Shown here in pieces: positions 48,757 to 60,063 of a stretch of 64,000 bases of DNA; position 1 is the first letter of the stretch, and each line of letters starts with the position of its first letter. The DNA lies in assembly GCA_022376515.1 (NCBI GenBank), contig WTXI01000160.1:20446-84445 (forward strand). Direction: 5' to 3'. The notes below the pieces were generated by a model that saw only the letters and a list, made by a program, of their open reading frames with translations, was not told where the DNA came from and made no database searches. Both the position numbers and the translations under genes were made by a program. Source of the stretch: Lactifluus volemus. Lineage: Eukaryota; Basidiomycota; Agaricomycetes; Russulales; Russulaceae.

Positions 48757-51700
48757 TTATTGGCGTCTTCTCTTGAGAGTTGGAAGGTATGAGAAAAAGA
48801 ATCCTTTCATTCGGGTTCCCACTGAAGGCGTTGATGGAACATCCTGCAAGGACTGACCCGGTTCCGCATGTGACACTGAGCTGCTTTCTATGAGTCCATC
48901 GTCAGCTATAGGTGCAGGATGTGCGGGAGTTTCGCCAGACGAAGCCGAGCTGGGCCTTGGACTTAAACTGTCTTGCTGTTCATAGACTTGCCTCTTCCAG
49001 CAAGTGTGAGTACCGGGGAGCCATGAGCGAAGCCGGATTCGCGGGGTAGCCTGTAGGAAAGCCGGTGCAGGGAGCTTGGGCTGCATTGAATTGACCCACT
49101 GCAGTCGCGCGGGATGTACAGGTGTGAAATCTGGCACAGTGGGCGTTGACGAAGTGACCGATGAGACTCGCAGGCTTGGTGTAGGTGGTGCACCCTCCCC
49201 CACGCGTTGTTTCCTTCGCAGGGCCTTTGCACGTTTCAACAGATCCTCCCTGCATCGCGGCACAATTGAGTGGGCGAAACCAGAGACAGATTTACAACAA
49301 GACCTACCGTTCGAATGCTGGGCCGAGGCCGCTGACCACCTCTTCGCCACCAAGATATCTTAAATCGACTGACAACGTCCTCGAGCTCCACCGCATCCAC
49401 ATCACCCAGCGTTCCTTCGCTACCCCATCGCGCGCCAACTTCGAGTCTTGCATCAGTAAAGCACGCATCGAGCAGTTTCCAGTCACTACGCGACCATTCA
49501 CGGGGCCCATCAGTGTCGATAACCAACGGCGCTTCGGGACGACGAAAAGTCACGGGTGCGGGGGAAGGCGTTCTGAATCATGCTGTGCACCACGCTTTGG
49601 TGGGAAAGTCGAGAATCAAGATCCGACTCTGCTTCGTGAAGCATTCTGGAAGCGTCATTGACGGACTGTCAGCCATGACAACGCGCCCGTCTATGACTAC
49701 TCCAAATGAACTACGGGCCGAGCGGCGGGCGACGGAGACTTGAAATTCCAGCGCTTGCGAGGTCCGCACGCCAGCTTTGCGGATAAGTATTCCACTGTGC
49801 GTGAAGGACCGGCTTCCGAGCGGCTTGCATGACGAGTCCCAATCATGCTGCAGACAAGATGAGGGCGCGAAAGATGCAGGTGCGGAACATGGAACGTACC
49901 TGCTTCAGAATCGCCGCGGCCCGTGCAGCAGCCCAGGGGTCGTCACTGACAATCTTAACACGCTGAGATCATCGCTATCATCGCTACTGTCGCCTTCGGT
50001 TCTGCGTCCACGGCCTCTGGCATGGGTTCGTCAACTTCTACATGCTCTTCGAATAACAGCGGCTCGGTGTAGGCTGTCGCGATGACTAAATTGGGTGTGG
50101 TGTTCTTGACAATGCACGAACTACGGTCTCTTCGTCCGTCCGTCCTTCTCCGACCAGCTCGTCTTGTTGCTATCACATGGACATCGGAAATTTGAGTAGA
50201 AATGTGACTCTCTGCGGAGATTCGTCAGTTCTTTGACCGGCGTATTTCCTCCATACCCGCGCTTTCATCTCGAGTCCCAAGCGCGCTGGAAGGTCATCTT
50301 GGGGATAGGTAGGCGGTCCTGGAAACTTCGTGGTCTTCATCTCTACTCTCCTGGTCGAATGTATAGCTTCGTTCTGTAGCGATTCCCACGTGGTTTGTCG
50401 TAAGCAAAGTCACTTGTCGACACTATTTCCACAGTCTCCGAAATTATCGTGTCCTTTGGTTCTTCTTGGTGCGCTTCAATTTCACTTTGGGCGTCCTCGA
50501 GGGCTTCTGAAACATGAGGATCCCCGGGCAAATTAGAGTGGAATTGAGGCTGCTCTAACGGAAGATCCATATCGCTGGCATCACTGATTTCGTCAAGTTC
50601 AATGTTTGCGTCCTTTTCAGGAATTGGACTTCCTTTACGGGGAAATGGACTGGTAGGACGTCCCCACCGTTCAATCCTTTCTCTGGTCGTGCTCGTTGGT
50701 GGATCAGCCTTGGTAGGTATATTCATCACGCGGAATTTGCCAGTGTATTCGCCCTCCTGCTCTGACGAACCACCGACAGACGAACTCCAAGAGTCTTCAC
50801 CCGCCCCGGCAAAGTTGAAAACCGGTTGCTCGGGAAGATCGACATCGTCATTGTCGTCCACATCGGACGGGATCCCAGGAAGTGGGAAATCAAGTGCGCT
50901 GCATTTGAATGGTGATATCGGCTTACTCAGTCTCGGAGGCGTGCTTTCAAGTAACGGAGTTTCTCGTGCGTGTGTTGGGATTGGCCGCCGTGGAGATCGC
51001 ACACTACCATGGAGTAGGAGTGGGTCATCGGTAGGCGACGGGGGAGGAAGGCGAGATAGATCGATCTCGGGAGGCTCCTTCTTGATCGTAACTTTGAGTA
51101 TCTTCTTGCGCTTACTGGACTTTGAGACGCGTGGACTAGATCGGAATACTTCTCGAGGGGGTGTAAAACGTTCAGCGGGAGGCTCATAAGGAGGATGGGG
51201 AGTGGAGGATCGAGCTTGCGCGGACAAGTGTTGACGGGTATGCGAAGGAATGGGTGGTATATAGTCTGCCTTGTCCTTTTCTGCGTGAGGAGAACGGAGA
51301 AGAGTGGGTGTACGTCGAGACTTGCTAGGGCTCACAGGAAGGGAAGGTGAACGGTGAACACGATCGGGGCGGACACTCTCGGGAGGGGGGCATGACTCTG
51401 ACGATGTTTCCTGGGGACATCTTGGAAGAGGAGTGGCTGATGGATCCGGTATCATCCTCTGAAACATGTCGATAGTCTTAACGGAGAAGTCAAACGCGTT
51501 CAAAGAGGCTGACTCGCCTGCATCTGATCCAAAGTGAGCTCTACAAGCCACTTTACGAGGTTTCGGATTAGGACTTGGTACTGTCATTTGCTGAGATTGA
51601 TTGGGTCGGTCATGATCGTGCAAAGAACGAGATGGAAATATGGAACGTTTGCGTTTAGATGAACTTGAATTGTTCAAGTTTGAGGGTCAGAGAGAGGCTC

Positions 51701-52193
51701 AGAACCAGATCTAGTCCATAAGGACTAGAGTGACAAGATGGGCGGGTTGGTTAGATCAAGATCGAGAGGAAATAAAGCGGATGAAACGCACAGACGGACG
51801 ACTGGTTCCCGCTCGTGTGGTATCTTCTGCTTCTGGAGGAGGGCTAATAAGCGACTTTGCAGCATCCAATTCAACGGTATTCTGAGAAGCTTGCGGAGTC
51901 AAGAGACCAGTGTTGAACAGGTCGGCTGAGGGTGATGTTGAATGATTGTATTGGGGAGTGAGTATACGGGCGAGATCGCGCTTGGCAGGGAAGACTTTGA
52001 ATGAGGTAAGGGACGCATAAGAGATGTCCGACTTGCAGGACGGGTACCAACAGGGCGAGGTGGATCGTTCTCCATGGTAGCCAGCTTGAATGTCCGAAGC
52101 GATGTGTGTTGTGTGTCCTTTCAAAAAACGAACAATGATAGAACCGCGAACACGTGATAAACACGCGTCACGCAACGTGGCCGAGTCAACCAT
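48757..52193 (-). CDS. Long Ser/Pro-rich protein of unknown function (multi-exon, boundaries approximate)
   Basis: Not recognised. A 444-codon open stretch (50343-51677) is rich in Ser, Pro and charged residues, with SP/TP sites throughout and basic patches (SSKRKKILKVTIKKEPPEI) that suggest a nuclear protein. Upstream, 51756-52193 is also open and Ser/Pro-rich. Downstream coding pieces on the same strand include FPGPPTYPQDDLPARLGLEM (about 50270-50320), VSDDPWAAARAAAILKQ (about 49905-49955), REWSRSDWKLLDACFTDARL (about 49430-49510) with VELEDVVSRFK, and a Pro-rich tail to the stop at 48757. I treat these as one gene because strand, composition and spacing agree, but the splice joins are unproven and it could be two genes. 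The start may be 52193 or a nearby ATG at 52076. Confidence 0.5.
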
Positions 52194-53414
52194 GTGATCT
52201 GCCCTATTGCCGTGACATATTTGATTAAAATCCCTCCCCCCTGGCCTTCAACGTGGCTACGAAGCCCTCTCCACATCTTCACAGACGTTGCAGAAATTGG
52301 CAGGGCTGATCTATCGCCTCACGGCGCGGACATTTTAGCGATTAAGCCGAGCGCCCGCTTGCAAGTCAATTGCCTATTTAAATGTTATTGCGGTCAGTAA
52401 TAGAAGTTTACCACCTACACCACGTTTCTGCGATCTAGGTAAAGTCTCTCGGCAAACATATAACAAATGGTCAATGTATTGGATTCGAGCCAGGCAAAAT
52501 TTTCTATCCTGCAATTTCAACGGTCCTATGTCATTAATCAAAATTTCTGACGGCCGCAATCACAATGCACAGCAGACCTTCCCACCCCTCTCAGCTTTGC
52601 TTTTCCTCACTTACTGTACCCGAAAGTGCCTAGTGGGCTGTGGGGCCAACATGACACGCATGCATTTATGGTCCAAATTCGTTCCCGGGTATGCCGGGTG
52701 AGCCCGAATCTCGACAGCGAGACTCAGGAGTTGCGCTGCGTTCCACATAGAATACAGTACACACCTATCACATACCGGTCCCGCACCATCATCGCGCCAT
52801 TCCGAAGTCTTGCTAATCAAGTCACCACTGTACACGTATGGCATCCCAACTCAATGCGCTCCGCACCCACCCAACCGGGGCAACCTCTGAGGCCCACGTA
52901 AGGCTATGCTATGAATTGAAACAAACAGCGAGCCCTACAATTCTAACACGGACGCAAAGACGCTCAGCGTGAACCACCAGGCGCCGGCGTGTTGCAACAC
53001 GTGTAAGGAACGGCGAACGAGTCGCTTTCCTTGTGACCAGATGCAGTACGGCACGTGTGGTGCTTCTCTACCAACAGACAATCTGACGTACGGCATTCGT
53101 ATTGCTGGCTATCTTCCCGGAGATGGGGGCGTCACTGATCAAAGTTTTTTTTTTCCCCTTACACGAGGCCAGCGAAATGTATCACTTCGTGAAATTTTAG
53201 AAAGTCCAAAGGGGTGCATATGGTTCTGACCTGTACCACTTTTCGGGTCAATTACATAGATAAGATAGAGTATGTAAGCCAAGAAAGTAACGAGAGATGT
53301 CATTACATCTATTGGCAGTTAAAAAAAGAAGCAGCTATTCAAAACGTTTACGGACATTCTACAAGTAACTTATCAGGCTCCCGCGCTTTCCGCATAAAGC
53401 CATATTCGTGGTAT
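52194..53414. other. Intergenic with a zinc-cluster relic
   Basis: No intact gene. A + strand frame at 52990-53058 reads CCNTCKERRTSRF then PCDQMQYGTC, resembling a Zn(II)2Cys6 DNA-binding domain that has lost two Cys and the central loop. A T-run lies at 53145-53153. Confidence 0.35.
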
Positions 53415-55437
53415 TCATAATTTCATTAGTGTGACCTCTTGTTCTGCGTCAAGCAGTGCTTGCACCCTATCGTGGCGCGGTACGACCATGATACGGTACG
53501 GCATCGGCGTGCGCCCAGACTCGCCCTCATATTCATCCAGGCAAATGGGCTCATTGGGTAGAGATCGTATATCAAATGCCCACAGCAACCGTGAGATCGC
53601 GAGCCATAGCTCCCGTTCTGCAACGTGCATGCCAGGGCAGATGCGACGACTGGCGGAACAACCAAAGAAGAAGTCAGCAAGCGCAGCCATCGACGATGAA
53701 TGGGCCCCGAAGAATGGGATGGGAAAAAGGCCCCACGTGGAATCTGTCGCTACGCACCCTGCGCCGAACGCCCAATGGTCTCGATCCATTGCGTTGGGGA
53801 GTTTGCTCGATTCGGCACATGTCAGTGTGTCCCCAAAGTAGCGATCTGGGTTGAATGTAGATCTGTCAAGATAACATAAAAAAAGAAAAATTCTCAGCGT
53901 TCGCGGTTCACGTGAGTTGGTGAGAGAAGGGCCGATAAGAAAGGGGTTCGTACGAGTCGGGATATTTCTCCTCATTGTGGTGAATATCGAAGCAGTTGAG
54001 AATGACGGCCGTGTTCTTCGGGATATACATCCCGTTATATACAAAGTCCTCGGTAGAATAGTGCGGCGTCGCCATCCAGAACGGCGAGTGTGCACGCTCC
54101 ACCTAAGATAACCGTGAGATGCGAAGTCGGGGGATTCGCACGCAACTCGCCTCTTTGATGATGGCCCTGATGTACGGGAGGCGCTGCTCATCCTCCGCTG
54201 TTGGCCAGTAATCACGGCCGATCACAGAATCCAGTTCGGCGTGTGCTCGTGCTTGAACTTCTGGATGTGACGAGATCAAAGCCAGGAACCACAAGACGAC
54301 GCCCGAAGTCTAGAAATGGAAGTCGCGCGCGTCAGCCGGTTTTAGAGTGGGGCTAGATATGGCCCGGGCATACGGAGTGAACACCTCCGAGGGTGAATAC
54401 GGCCGATAACATGCACAGGTCTTCCCAATCGAGCTTCTCTTGTTCTTGCGTAAGAAGGAGAGTCTTTACAAGACAGTCCGGCACATCCTCGCCCGCATCC
54501 ATACGAGCCTTTACTCGCATGATCATAGCCCCATAGACTTCAAGGATCCCATCATGAACGCGGCGTCCACGTGATCGTGTGACGGTGGGAATCCATTGAA
54601 GTGGCTCAATAAAGTCGACGATATTAGACCATGGACCTGGGACAGATTAGATCAGGGCGCTTGGCGATTCACGGGTGAAAACTAAATTTTACCTGTAAGA
54701 TCCATAAACTCCGTGGCCAGCTCTAGCGCCCTCTCAGTCAGGGGATCTGAAGTAGAATCTGTACGTGTGGCGAACGATACGGTCAACATGTTGCTGGTAT
54801 CCCTGTCAATCTCAAATCCACGGAGAAGAAGATGAAACTTGCTTTAAGGCATAACGACCAGCATAATGTGCCGGGTTAATAGGTAGGGTACCCATCTTAG
54901 ATTGGTGGTAGAGCGATCGGACCAATATATGCGCTTCATAATCGAGGACGGAGGAATACCCCTGAATGGCTTCGGAGTGAGTAGCTGCATACAGATCCTG
55001 CGATGCTGCCGCCTGCCAGGTGAACGTCATCCTGACAGTCGTAAACAATTGTCCACAACCTACCACTTGTCGTTATAGGGAGTAGCGGTAATGGCGCGCC
55101 CATGGAGTATCGTCTGGTTCTTCATGAAGTATAGCTTTCGACTGGAGAAGATCGCGCCGTTGGAGACCAACAAATCCTTAGCGATGCGTGCATCCGAAAT
55201 GACGACAAATAGTTGGTTGCCCATCCAGACAGAGAAGAGTGGGCCGTAAGTCTTCGCCCAGACACGCAGAGCTCGTTCAGGGTATCGCCGAAGAAAGGCG
55301 TAGCGTAGCAGTGGACCAGGAGGAATAGAATGTCCGTCTTTATCTTTAATGTTCCTCCGAAAGATGAAGGGTAAGAGAAGAATACAAGCTAGAAACACAA
55401 CGAAACCGCATAGTTTCGAAGGAGAGTACAGAGTCAT
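53415..55437 (-). CDS. Cytochrome P450 monooxygenase
   Basis: Membrane-anchored P450 of the expanded basidiomycete kind; substrate unknown. It starts at 55437 with an N-terminal anchor (LCGFVVFLACILLLPFIF), then the Pro hinge SIPPGPLLRYAFLRRYPE. Exons 55064-55437 and 54843-55031 are firm; the intron at 54803-54842 is GC-AG (AA|GCAAGT) and only 40 nt. The middle contains TRTDSTSDPLTERALELATEFM, the I-helix to J region WFLALISSHPEVQARAHAELD, and the K-helix E-x-x-R split by an intron (IIKE then ERAHSPFWMATPH). The last intron (53650-53757) joins HWAFGAG to RRICPGMHVAERELW, giving the haem Cys in FGAGRRICPG. The final exon is 53415-53649. About eight exons in all; inner boundaries around 54.1-54.8 kb are less certain. 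Confidence 0.88.
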
Positions 55438-58400
55438 CTGGGGAAACGCTTGTCAGTGCTGTGGTCAACTTGGGTAAAGAGAGGTTCTTTACGGGGAAGA
55501 GAGCAAGAGACCCGGTGTCGGGTAAACGATGTGTGGTATACACCATGGGTAGAAAGTTGAAAGGTTAAGGTACAGGATGTACAAGCGCAGTTGAAAGGCC
55601 GGGGAAGGTCTTGATGATTTACGAGGTGGATCTTCACATGTTTTAAACATTTCGTGCCCTGCTTCTGTGACCAGCACTTTCTCCGGCTATGTACCTGAGA
55701 TGGGAGATCTTTCGGAACTACTGTATCGATTCCTCTGTAGCCCGAGCAGAGATGATCGGGCCCAAAACAACGGTACGATCCCATTTCCGATTCAAGGCAG
55801 TTGGAGGCTTCGGCTTGCGGGGAGTAACTGTGAACAGAGTTGAAATGCCAAATTCCGAGAGAGCTCGTCATTTTGCGCGCCTAATGGTGAATTTTCCTGA
55901 AAATGTCTGCCTCGTGTCTGACCCCAGGCTGAAACCGCACAGTAATACCCATAAAGAGACCGCTGTTGCCCCGGAAGGCAGGCGTTAAGGAAAGTTTTGT
56001 CCATTGATTAATATTAATCGAGTTACCTGGATCCAGGTCGGGGGCACCCTTGTGCGAAGAGCGTGAGAGCATCTACCCAGTTGACATCATTAGACATCAA
56101 TCAGTTGTAATGAGGACGTGTATGGGGTCGTCTCTAGGCTGTGGGGCTATGAGAGGTGCCATGTGCCGACCACCATATTTCCCAGATGGAACACAAAAAA
56201 AAAAGCATCGCGCTGTGCTGCTATACAATAACGCGGAACTCCTGAGTTGACCCTGACGGTTTGATCGTGGTCGACCGTGATACCGCGTTGGTAGTCAACA
56301 GCACAGCCTCGCGATTGTGATCAGAGACGACCGATTACTTCTTTTGTTTGTTGGAATGGCTATGGTACGAGGTACTTCAAGTTCCATGACCAATTGAAGT
56401 TGACTTTTTTTGCAATACGTCACGCACCATGAGGGGAAAGACGCCGCCAGTGGCGTTCGGGTGCTTACACATCATAATATTTTTGAAAGTCAGAAAACAA
56501 TATTCTTGAGACACATTTACCATTACTGTAAGTCTTTATGTAAATCATGTCAAAAGCCGAAAAACACAAGTATTTATTTCTGGCTAAGCTATATCAAAAT
56601 ACACAATCTAAGTTACACAATTTAAGTGGCCCGAGGGCAACGGAGAAAGTGGCAGCGGAGGGGGGTACTTGGGAAGGGGGGACACACACAGAAGTGGGCA
56701 GCAAGGGCACTCAGGTTGCAGTGGCCCCACACGCGCGGGCATGTGCATTTGCCTCAGTCGTGTTAGCAGGGGAAAGGGACGTCGTGGTCGAGCTGCCGCC
56801 GCCGCCGCTTCCCTTAGTGGTTAATACAGTAATGTCGCCTCAAGGCCCAAAATTATCTTTCCGACGCGTGAAACAATGAGCTCGACTGTTGAATACGTGA
56901 GCCCTTCCTCCTAACACCAGATGCCTAACTCAGCTAGGCCACCGGATATAGGCTGGTCTCGAGGTCATTGTTGAAGCTTCCCGGCTTTAGGGTCGTTATA
57001 TCGTCGAGCCGCGGTTGTTGCTTGCTCTTAGCGAAGCCAAATGCCCCATCCCATTAGCCTGGTATCGTTTGTGCTTGGCACCGGAATAATCAGCTTACCT
57101 GAATACGCGAGCTTTGCCGGATCGTCGTCCAAGCGGAGGACGAGTGTGGGACACTCGGACCGGACCGCGTTGACACTTTCGAGATGGCGGCGCAACATCC
57201 AATTGAAATGGCGACAAGGTCGTCTTTTTCGGTGACAGTGAGCAGGGGCAATGGGGGGAGTAAAGGAAGGTGTTGCAAACGCGCTTGAGGAACGCGCTCT
57301 CCCTTCATTCATGCACATTTCACTTGGCCACAAAAACAAATATGAATAAATTATAGTCGAAATAATACTATACATTAAATTCGCCAAAATACAAGTTTTT
57401 TACCGCCTCGATTACTAAGCTATGGTATGTCACAGGGTGCGATTTTTTAAAAACTGTAATCGGCAATATCGGTCACAACGGAAAAAAAGTACATCCCAGG
57501 TTCCAGGTTTCTGATGGTGGCGCAAGTCAGTCGCCGTCATGCTGGTTTGGAGTCGCTTGGACATGTTTGCCATAAGACATGGTAAGCTGGCCGTGAACAC
57601 ATCAGTCAGCCAGAACTTCCAATGCTCATCCCCAATCCTTATATCGTTCCTGTCTTGAATCCGAGTACAACTATCACGCACGTGGTGGCGTTCCGACTTT
57701 TGTTATCTGCATGTCGAACGTTGAACGCTGAACGTTGAACGTTGAACTCTGAAACCTTGAACAAAAACCACTGAATCTAACCTCTCCGAACTCATTTTGC
57801 TATACGGTGACCCAGGATGACCCGGAGATTCGACATATTCATTTTCATGACACCTGCCTCTTCGCTTCAAGCATGGAATGTTCTTGTAGTTGGCACCTGC
57901 CACAGCTTTCGCCACTCCGTATGATCAGCGGCGTAGTATTGATGACGACGATCCCCTTCTAGCGCAGACATCGCAAAATTGGTAAAAATCCGCGGAGACT
58001 ACGTCCAGGTGTAGACATCCTAAACCGTCATCCTCAACAAGCCCGAAACATCGGACTCGGAGCCCGTGGAGAGTATTATTGCGAATGTTTACGAGGGGGT
58101 AATCCCTAGTAAGTGGTATAGTGCTTGACTATTGTCATCCCTACTCGCTCCCGAACGAAACCTCTTTTTTTTTTCCCTTTGTGGACGTGCAGACTCGCAG
58201 GCCCATAGGACCTGGTCCGTGCTGGCATACATTCCTTACACTGCCGCTCTTGTGATGTAGCTTTTTCACAGGAGACCAGTACATCATTCTATTGCCGAAA
58301 TACCCGATCACAAGTGCAGTGTATGATTATGAAGGATTCCACAGCAAGTACTCGAGGCTGGCTCTTTTGTTCCATTTGGAAAAGATTGATGAACGTGCTC

Positions 58401-60063
58401 AAGTCCCATAAGCTCTTCACTACAGTATGTGGTGTTATTTGTTCTCCCTCAGGCAGACGGGGACTGAATTGAATGTGACGATCAATCAAGATAACGCAGG
58501 CAATCCATGTGCCCAATCGACTCTTAAGGTTGGTATCAACCAATGGAGGTATTCTGCCAACGTAAGGGGTACTCCAGACCGAACTTTTGGTCTCCCTGTC
58601 AACCATGTTCCAACCTTTCGGAATCATTTCCAAATCGTGGACCTTCTTTAGATTCGTCCCCCAATATCAGACAGTGCGCCCACCGCATACCATCTCACGG
58701 CTAGACTGTTTGTCACTTTGTTTCTTTCTCTGTTTCTCATCTTGGGTCACTCGCAGCGCCCAAAAGTTACCCTTGGATCCGCTGTGTTGGGTCGCTATGC
58801 TCGGACCGTGAAGCTTACTCATGATTATCATAGATGATTATCATAAAAATAATCAGGGTTTGGAAATTACGTCCCAATGTCTTTGTGATGCGATTTATTT
58901 GGTGGGACTTATGAAACTGACCGCCGGCCGCCTGGTGTTCGTGCCGTGGCCGCATCAGTAGAAATTTCCAATTACGATTCGGGCTATTCCACTCGGTCAC
59001 TCGGAATCGGCAAGAAAACGGGGCACTTCCTCTGGTGGTATTTCCACCCGATGGATGTTTCGAATCCCTCTAACAATCCCTCCGGTGTGTGCCTTTGGGA
59101 CACGCGGTCACGTAGACCCTTTATTTGTACCCCGACTCCGCTGTCTACATCATGTTAGTGTTACGCAAAAGTGGTGTGCTCAACATGAAAGGCACTGCAT
59201 GACGGGCTTGTTACGGTATAACTCGCTAGCCTTAACCGCGCGCTTCCAGCCCCCCCAGAATTATGGTCCTGGATGATCTTAATACGACTCACAGAAGATT
59301 CGTTATATGTAACAGCCACGAGGACTATGATCGACGCCGCAAGTCGGAACATAGTCGATGTGCAAAAAGGGTGGCAAACAAGATGGGTAAAGCGGAGGTG
59401 ATTCCCAACTACTGACGGTGGACTGGCCAGTAACTCCACAGGAAACACTGAAACATTGGCATTGATGATACATATCAATGGATTGATAACGGGAACCCAG
59501 ACCGGGTACTTCTAATTAACTTCATGACAGGGATTGTTCGGAGTCAATAACACGTCCATCTACTAGAGTACTAGTAGACCTTCTTACCACATCCCTGTAA
59601 GACCCCGTTTGCCTCGTGTAACCATCAGGCAACACTAGAGCACCCCCCCACTCCACCACTGATACCCCGCTTTGGTTCGATTAGTTCTCTATGTTTCACA
59701 GCTTGTCAGTGGCTTCGGTATCCTACACGTTGCCGTATCCATGTTCTGGACTACACATATCTCATTCCGTTCTTCATGTCCACCCAAGTATTGATTGGTT
59801 CCTTGACAGTTTTTTTCTGCACTTTGCCTTTACTGGCAAGCGATCATAGGTACGTGGTTCACATGACAAGGGGCCATGTGAAAAGCACATCACTGCCGAG
59901 GTATTACTCAGCATTAGACTTAGGAACGTTGATCCGAAAAAGCTAACAACCTGAATTATTGCAATATATACCAGTTAGCGAAGGGCCTAGTACTCGCCTA
60001 GTCCAGTGCAAAACAAGTAAATGAGAACCAAATTGAAGGACATCAAAGCCTGGCGGCCGGCTT
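55438..60063. other. Gene-poor region, no supported gene
   Basis: 4.6 kb without a recognisable gene on either strand. Open frames are short, overlap on both strands and show no domain or splice pattern. A tandem array of the heptamer GAACGTT lies at 57716-57747. A possible decayed frame near 57920-58100 (DDDDPLLAQTSQNW, later ILNKPETSDSEPVESIIANV) is interrupted by stops. Confidence 0.4.
57716..57747. repeat. GAACGTT heptamer array
   Basis: Four GAACGTT units (one with C for T) plus a partial GAAC, 32 bases. The same heptamer recurs at 14368-14385 and 14428-14438. Confidence 0.8.

Noticed and set aside
56547..56879. 110-codon frame near 56.7 kb
   Set aside because: Low-complexity Gly/Val/Pro composition with no recognisable domain or introns; probably chance.
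58289..58633. 114-codon minus-strand frame
   Set aside because: No homology recognised and no flanking exons, in a region with no other coding signs.
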